A DNA stretch of 8,189 bases, taken from the NCBI GenBank assembly GCA_002316385.1, contig DCDL01000022.1:80154-88342 (forward strand), in the 5' to 3' direction. A program made the translations under genes and the position numbers. Source of the DNA: Clostridium sp. UBA1056 (GTDB lineage: Bacteria > Bacillota > Clostridia > Clostridiales > Clostridiaceae). The notes beneath the pieces are model-generated. The model worked only from the letters and a program-made list of their open reading frames with translations, was not told where the DNA came from and made no database searches. Within the stretch, counting starts at the first letter, position 1. Every line of letters begins with the position of its first letter. Shown piece after piece: positions 4,897-8,189 of the stretch.

Positions 4897-6348
4897 ATGT
4901 TTAATATAAATTGGAAACCTGACAGAAATGATTCCACTCAGTTGCATATACAAATCGTTAGATACATGAAGGATAAAATAGCCAGTGGAGAATGGCCAGT
5001 AGATTTTAAATTACCCAGTCAAAGGACACTTTCTGAAATCTTTGGCGTTAATAGAAGTACCGTTGTAGCTGCAATAGAAGAACTAACTGCTGAGGGTCTT
5101 TTAAATGGAAATGCAGGAGGTGGTACGAGGGTAATAAACAATACATGGACATTAATGTCTATTCATCATTCCCACAACTGGAATCCGTATATCTCCTCAG
5201 GAGTACATCAGGCCAATCAAAGAATAATACAACAGATTAATGTGGCTGAATTCCAACCAGATATTATCAAAATGGGGTCTTGTGAACCGTCTCCTGAGTT
5301 AATTCCTAACGAAATGATTCAGAAAACATTGGAAAAACTATCTAAATCTATGAAACCCTTAGGTTACGAAGAACCAAAAGGAGCACTTTATTTAAGAAGA
5401 GAGATATGTGCATATCTTAAAACATTGGGCATTGAGGCTGAGCCTGACTCAGTTTTGATTACTTCCGGAGTATTGCAGGCACTTCAGCTTATTTCCCTTG
5501 GACTTTTGAACACAAACTCAGTAGTTTATTTAGAGAAGCCATCATACCTCTATTCTCTGAGAACTTTTCAATCCTTTGGATTACAACTCTCTGGAATACA
5601 ACTTGATGAAGAAGGCATTGATGTAAAAGAATTGATTAACCGTCATCAGCGAAGAAAAGGATCTATGCTGTTTTCAATACCTACCTTTCAAAATCCTACA
5701 GGTAACGTAATGTCACTTGAGAGAAGAAAAATGCTTATAAATGCCTGTGATATAGAACGATTGCCTATTATCGAAGATGACGTATACAGAGAGCTTTGGT
5801 TTGATGAACAGCCGCCACCACCACTAAAGGCATTTGATAAAAACGGGCTTGTATTATATACGGGAGGCATATCAAAGAATCTATGCCCTGGTCTTAGGAT
5901 TGGATGGATTGTAGGACCAGAAAAAGTTATTGAAAGACTAGCGGATATAAAAATGCAAACGGATTATGGATCTAGCTCGCTTTCTCAAAATGTAACTGCA
6001 GAACTTTTTTCAAGCGGTCTGTATTATCAGCATAACGATATAATGAGAAAAAATGTAAGGATTCGAAGAGATGTTACTATTGGAGCATTAAAAAAGTATT
6101 TTATTGGCATGGCCACCTGGAATATTCCAGCTGGAGGGTATTTCATTTGGCTTAAGCTGAATGAAGGTATCTCCATGCATGAGTTTTTCGTAAAAGCCTT
6201 AAGTAAAAAAATACTTGTTTTTCCTGGATATTTGTATGAATTTCACTCCAATCACCATATAAGAATTTCATATTCTTATGCCTCTCCTAAGGAAATAGAA
6301 TATGCAATCAAAACTCTTGCAGAATTGGTATCAGAACAATTAGGTTAA
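4897..6348 (+). CDS. MocR-type transcriptional regulator (GntR HTH fused to aminotransferase-like domain)
   Basis: From the ATG at 4897 the product has 483 aa, normal for MocR proteins. Residues 15-80 are a GntR winged helix (QLHIQIVRYMKDKI, LPSQRTLSEIFGVNRSTV, EELTAEGLL, GGGTRV). Residues about 120-483 are a class-I aminotransferase fold with all PLP residues: NPTG at 266-269, EDDVY at 293-297 (Asp for the pyridine nitrogen), the Schiff-base lysine K327 in GGISKNLCPGLRIGW, R334, and R456 in HIRISYSY. Such proteins use PLP, often with an amino acid, as effector to control vitamin B6 or amino acid genes. A longer frame from TTG at 4840 exists, but GGAGGT at 4885-4890 with 6-nt spacing fixes the ATG. 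It is divergent from the cyclodeaminase remnant and phzF-like genes, its likely targets along with itself. The effector cannot be predicted. Confidence 0.95.
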   Translation: MFNINWKPDRNDSTQLHIQIVRYMKDKIASGEWPVDFKLPSQRTLSEIFGVNRSTVVAAIEELTAEGLLNGNAGGGTRVINNTWTLMSIHHSHNWNPYISSGVHQANQRIIQQINVAEFQPDIIKMGSCEPSPELIPNEMIQKTLEKLSKSMKPLGYEEPKGALYLRREICAYLKTLGIEAEPDSVLITSGVLQALQLISLGLLNTNSVVYLEKPSYLYSLRTFQSFGLQLSGIQLDEEGIDVKELINRHQRRKGSMLFSIPTFQNPTGNVMSLERRKMLINACDIERLPIIEDDVYRELWFDEQPPPPLKAFDKNGLVLYTGGISKNLCPGLRIGWIVGPEKVIERLADIKMQTDYGSSSLSQNVTAELFSSGLYYQHNDIMRKNVRIRRDVTIGALKKYFIGMATWNIPAGGYFIWLKLNEGISMHEFFVKALSKKILVFPGYLYEFHSNHHIRISYSYASPKEIEYAIKTLAELVSEQLG

Positions 6349-6385
6349 GTGAGCCAGTCAATTTTAACTACTCCTTCACTTTTTC
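6347..6385 (+). terminator. Weak terminator-like hairpin just after the MocR-type gene
   Basis: AAGTGA (6347-6352) overlaps the stop codon and can pair with TCACTT (6376-6381) across a 23-nt loop, followed by TTTTCT. The stem is short and the loop large, so this is a weak candidate; the stem at 6545-6579 is a better stop. Confidence 0.3.
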
Positions 6386-6468
6386 TAACTCCTTACCTTC
6401 TAAAAATATAATATCTAAATTTTAAATTAATTTCACTACAAATATTTACTTGATGGAGATACTCTCGC

Positions 6469-6546
6469 ATGGCAAAAAATACCACCACCTTTATGGCGTT
6501 ATATGCAATTATCAATTCTTTAAGTATTGTAAGAAATAATTATTAA
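6469..6546 (+). CDS. Possible 25-aa hydrophobic small protein
   Basis: An ATG at 6469 with GGAG (6455-6458) 10 nt upstream opens a 25-codon frame, MAKNTTTFMALYAIINSLSIVRNNY. Residues 8-21 (FMALYAIINSLSIV) are hydrophobic between polar ends, which could insert in a membrane, although 14 residues is short for a full span. The TAA at 6544-6546 overlaps the first bases of a terminator stem, as expected for a real short gene. Against it: no convincing promoter (a TATAAT at 6407-6412 lacks a -35), and short frames arise by chance in AT-rich DNA. Small membrane-active peptides, including type I toxins, are possible by analogy only; no antisense RNA was identified. It may also be the 3' part of the MocR transcript. 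Confidence 0.3.
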   Translation: MAKNTTTFMALYAIINSLSIVRNNY

Positions 6547-6584
6547 TAAGGACAAGTTAAACACTAACTTGCCCTTATTTTATA
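6545..6584 (+). terminator. Intrinsic terminator downstream of the MocR-type gene
   Basis: A 15-bp stem (6545-6559 with 6565-6579) has the 5-nt loop AACAC and one A-C mismatch (6552/6572), followed by TTATAT. It contains a GC-bearing core, AAGGACAAGTTA. It would stop transcripts from the MocR-type gene or from the small ORF ending at 6546. Minus-strand RNA turns the mismatch into G-U, but there is no minus gene to the right to terminate. Confidence 0.65.
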
Positions 6585-6621
6585 TACTATTATGAGCAAT
6601 TATTTAAAGCTTTTCTTTTAA

Positions 6622-6690
6622 ATCTAATAAAATCTTTAATTAATATAAAAAAAATACTATACTTAAGTTAGTGTTCAAATCTTTGATTTG
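6622..6690 (+). repeat. Direct repeat, copy 2 (69 bp)
   Basis: This is the second copy of the element at 916-983, same orientation, differing by two substitutions and one extra A. It also ends at the perfect inverted repeat CAAATC-TTT-GATTTG (6676-6690). The two copies diverge sharply on both sides, so the repeated unit is well bounded. It sits 73 bp before the DUF4317 start codon. Confidence 0.9.
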
Positions 6691-6703
6691 GTTTACACGA
6701 ACT

Positions 6704-6721
6704 TATTCATTGGAATGAATA
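6704..6721. promoter_or_regulatory. 18-bp palindrome before the DUF4317 gene
   Basis: TATTCATT and AATGAATA are perfect inverse arms around GG, centred about 50 bp before the start codon. A dimeric regulator could bind here. It is not part of the direct repeat and no matching copy is seen elsewhere in the window. The regulator is unknown. Confidence 0.35.
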
Positions 6722-6762
6722 TAACAATGAGTTTCCTTATTAAATAATTGAGAGGTTTATAT

Positions 6763-8157
6763 ATGAGAAAAAAAGATATACTTGAGTTAAAAAGACGTTT
6801 TAAAAAAGATCAATGTACCTTCACTAAAATATGTGGTTGCTATGTTAATGGAGAAAAACATACTATTTTAAAATTTAGAGAAACCTTTCTAAATTTAGAT
6901 GAAGATGAATACTTTAAATACTTAGAAATTGCTAAAAAGGTGCTGTCTGGAACTATTGGAAATAATATTTTAGAACTTAACTTTCCAACTAATGAAGATT
7001 ATATAAATGAAAGACAAGTTTCTCTTATGCAGCTTAAAAACAGTCACTTAAAAGATGATGCTCTTCTTGATGATTTTTATGAATTGATTATAAACAATTA
7101 TGATTATACTGGTAATTTTTTAATACTTGTTTTTCATGATGCTTATGATGTTATTACTAAAACCAAGGATAATTTAAAATTAGATGAATCTGAAGAAGTA
7201 TATGAATATGTGTTATGTGCAATATGCCCTGTTTCACTTTCTGAGCCTGGTCTTAGACACTTTGAAGAAGAAAACAAGATAAAAGCACGTATTAGAGACT
7301 GGGTAGTTGATGCCCCAACTAATGGATTTGTGTTTCCTGCTTTTATTGATCGTAGTTCAGATGTTAACTCTATTATGTATTACACCAAAAATGCAAAGAA
7401 TACCCATCCTGAATTAATGGAAAATGCTTTAGGTTGTTACTCAAAGCAGACCGCTACTGTGCAAAAAGAAACATTCCAATCAATTATTAAAGATTCCTTT
7501 AGTACTGATGATAAGGCTGATAAAACTTTTATGGAAATACAAGAAAATCTAAATAACATGATAGATGAATACAATGCTATGTACGATGATACAGATTGTG
7601 AACCTATAAGCTTAACAAAGAAAGATATACAAAACCTTTTAATAGAAAGTGGAGTTCCCGAGGAAATTACTACTAAGATTGAAAAATCCTATGTAGAAAA
7701 CTTTGGTGATGATCTTCCTTTAGCAGAAAATTTAATTGATGCAAAGACACTTAAAGTAAACGAGCAAAGAAAAAGGGAAGAAAGCCTTCAGAAGCAGGTA
7801 GAAGTACTTCAAAATAAACTTGAGCAAATTAAACAAGAAACCTCTGTAGATAATGAAACTCACATGTCTACAGAAGTTAATGATGATAATGTGGTTCTAG
7901 AGGAGACTATAGAAACTACCTTAGAAGAATCTTTAGAAGCTGATTTAGAAGAAATTTTAGAAACTAATTTAGAAGAAGTTCAAGATACAAATTCAGAAGA
8001 TAATAAGGTTACTCCTAACTATGACGTTATACTTCAAGTAAAACCTGAAAAAATACCTCAAATAAAATCTCAAATAATTGATGGTCAAAAATGTATAGTT
8101 ATTCCTATTAATGAGAATGAACAAACTACTGTTAATGGCTTAGATGATTTGATTTAA
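6763..8157 (+). CDS. DUF4317 family protein, function unknown
   Basis: From the ATG at 6763 the product has 464 aa; GAGAGG (6750-6755) at 7-nt spacing rules out the in-frame TTG at 6748. I recognise the DUF4317 family, found mainly in clostridia and without a known function, from the MRKKDILELKRRFKK start, CGCYV (24-28), ILVFHDAYDV (121-130), the PVSLSEPGLRHF block (156-167) and WVVDAPTNGFVFPAF (180-194). There is no signal peptide or membrane segment. Residues about 333-360 form a coiled coil (L342, V346, L349, L353, I356). Residues 387-410 are three acidic 8-residue units, LEESLEAD, LEEILETN and LEEVQDTN. A conserved-looking tail (about 420-464) with a VKPEKIPQIKSQIIDGQK segment closes the protein. 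Coiled coil and acidic linker suggest a scaffold or regulatory role, which is inference. The gene appears monocistronic up to the window edge. Confidence 0.9.
   Translation: MRKKDILELKRRFKKDQCTFTKICGCYVNGEKHTILKFRETFLNLDEDEYFKYLEIAKKVLSGTIGNNILELNFPTNEDYINERQVSLMQLKNSHLKDDALLDDFYELIINNYDYTGNFLILVFHDAYDVITKTKDNLKLDESEEVYEYVLCAICPVSLSEPGLRHFEEENKIKARIRDWVVDAPTNGFVFPAFIDRSSDVNSIMYYTKNAKNTHPELMENALGCYSKQTATVQKETFQSIIKDSFSTDDKADKTFMEIQENLNNMIDEYNAMYDDTDCEPISLTKKDIQNLLIESGVPEEITTKIEKSYVENFGDDLPLAENLIDAKTLKVNEQRKREESLQKQVEVLQNKLEQIKQETSVDNETHMSTEVNDDNVVLEETIETTLEESLEADLEEILETNLEEVQDTNSEDNKVTPNYDVILQVKPEKIPQIKSQIIDGQKCIVIPINENEQTTVNGLDDLI
7921..7992 (+). repeat. Three imperfect 24-bp tandem repeats inside the DUF4317 gene
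   Basis: Units at 7921-7944, 7945-7968 and 7969-7992 each begin TTAGAAGAA and encode LEExxxxx octapeptides. The third is more diverged, and the preceding 21 bp (7900-7920, encoding EETIETT) looks like an older partial unit. The unit length is a multiple of three, so copy changes keep frame. Confidence 0.7.
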
Positions 8158-8189
8158 GTTAGGCATCTGAAAATAAATAACAAGTCAAA

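Larger units (their letters stand above)
6585..6762. other. Upstream region of the DUF4317 gene
   Basis: No coding sequence is seen. After the terminator comes the second copy of the direct repeat (6622-6690), then GTTTACACGAAC, which may be a degraded counterpart of the TTTTACACAAG that follows copy 1. An 18-bp palindrome (6704-6721) and the ribosome site of the DUF4317 gene come next. Apart from the TTTAAT/TATACT pair inside the repeat (6635-6640 and 6658-6663, 17-bp spacer) I find no better promoter, so the repeat may supply it. Confidence 0.4.

Noticed and set aside
5688..5870. 60-codon ORF on -
   Set aside because: It is antisense inside the MocR-type gene, with a low-complexity product that mirrors the proline run of the real frame.
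6748..6762. 5-codon extension of the DUF4317 protein from TTG
   Set aside because: GAGAGG overlapping this TTG is the ribosome site for the ATG at 6763, where DUF4317 proteins usually begin.
1..8189. CRISPR array, tRNA, rRNA or known riboswitch
   Set aside because: No regularly spaced repeats, cloverleaf with CCA-type end, rRNA signature or recognised riboswitch core was found on either strand.

Overview
The window is about 30% GC, with A/T-ended codons, strong AGGAGG-type ribosome binding sites, short hairpin-plus-T terminators and long AT-rich intergenic gaps. This, with a DUF4317 gene and a MocR regulator, points to a low-GC Firmicute, most likely a Clostridium in the strict sense. I cannot name the species. 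It is chromosomal-looking accessory sequence: no rRNA, tRNA, CRISPR array or intact transposase was seen.

Layout from the left: (1) 71-763 is a one-gene unit on + for an XRE-cupin transcription factor, with its own promoter, a palindrome just after the -10 and a terminator overlapping the stop codon. (2) 764-1113 is non-coding and holds the first copy of a 68-69 bp direct repeat, then the terminator of the next gene. (3) 1114-1950 (-) encodes an uncharacterised HExxH zinc metallopeptidase-like protein. (4) 1951-2683 is mostly non-coding, with a doubtful 80-codon ORF and a 19-bp stem-loop that probably ends the next gene. (5) 2684-3553 and 3721-4569 (-) are two divergent PhzF-family isomerase-like genes separated by a strong terminator; behind the second, at 4658-4759, lies a 33-codon remnant of an ornithine cyclodeaminase-family gene. 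(6) 4897-6348 (+) is a MocR-type (GntR/aminotransferase) regulator transcribed divergently from the PhzF group. (7) 6349-6762 holds a possible 25-aa hydrophobic ORF, a terminator, the second copy of the direct repeat and an 18-bp palindrome. (8) 6763-8157 (+) is a DUF4317 protein with a coiled coil and an acidic 8-residue tandem repeat.

The best functional grouping is the centre. A PLP-binding MocR regulator faces an amino-acid-type gene set (cyclodeaminase remnant, PhzF, then a second PhzF behind a terminator). CCAACCA/TTGGTTG repeats in the divergent gap look like the MocR operator. The truncated cyclodeaminase suggests the pathway is partly decayed or rearranged. The flanking genes look like independent single-gene units. 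No complete new multi-gene system is evident. The items most worth following up are the cyclodeaminase remnant, the duplicated 68-bp element, the phzF leader ORF with ATGA overlap, the MocR operator/hairpin switch and the small hydrophobic ORF.
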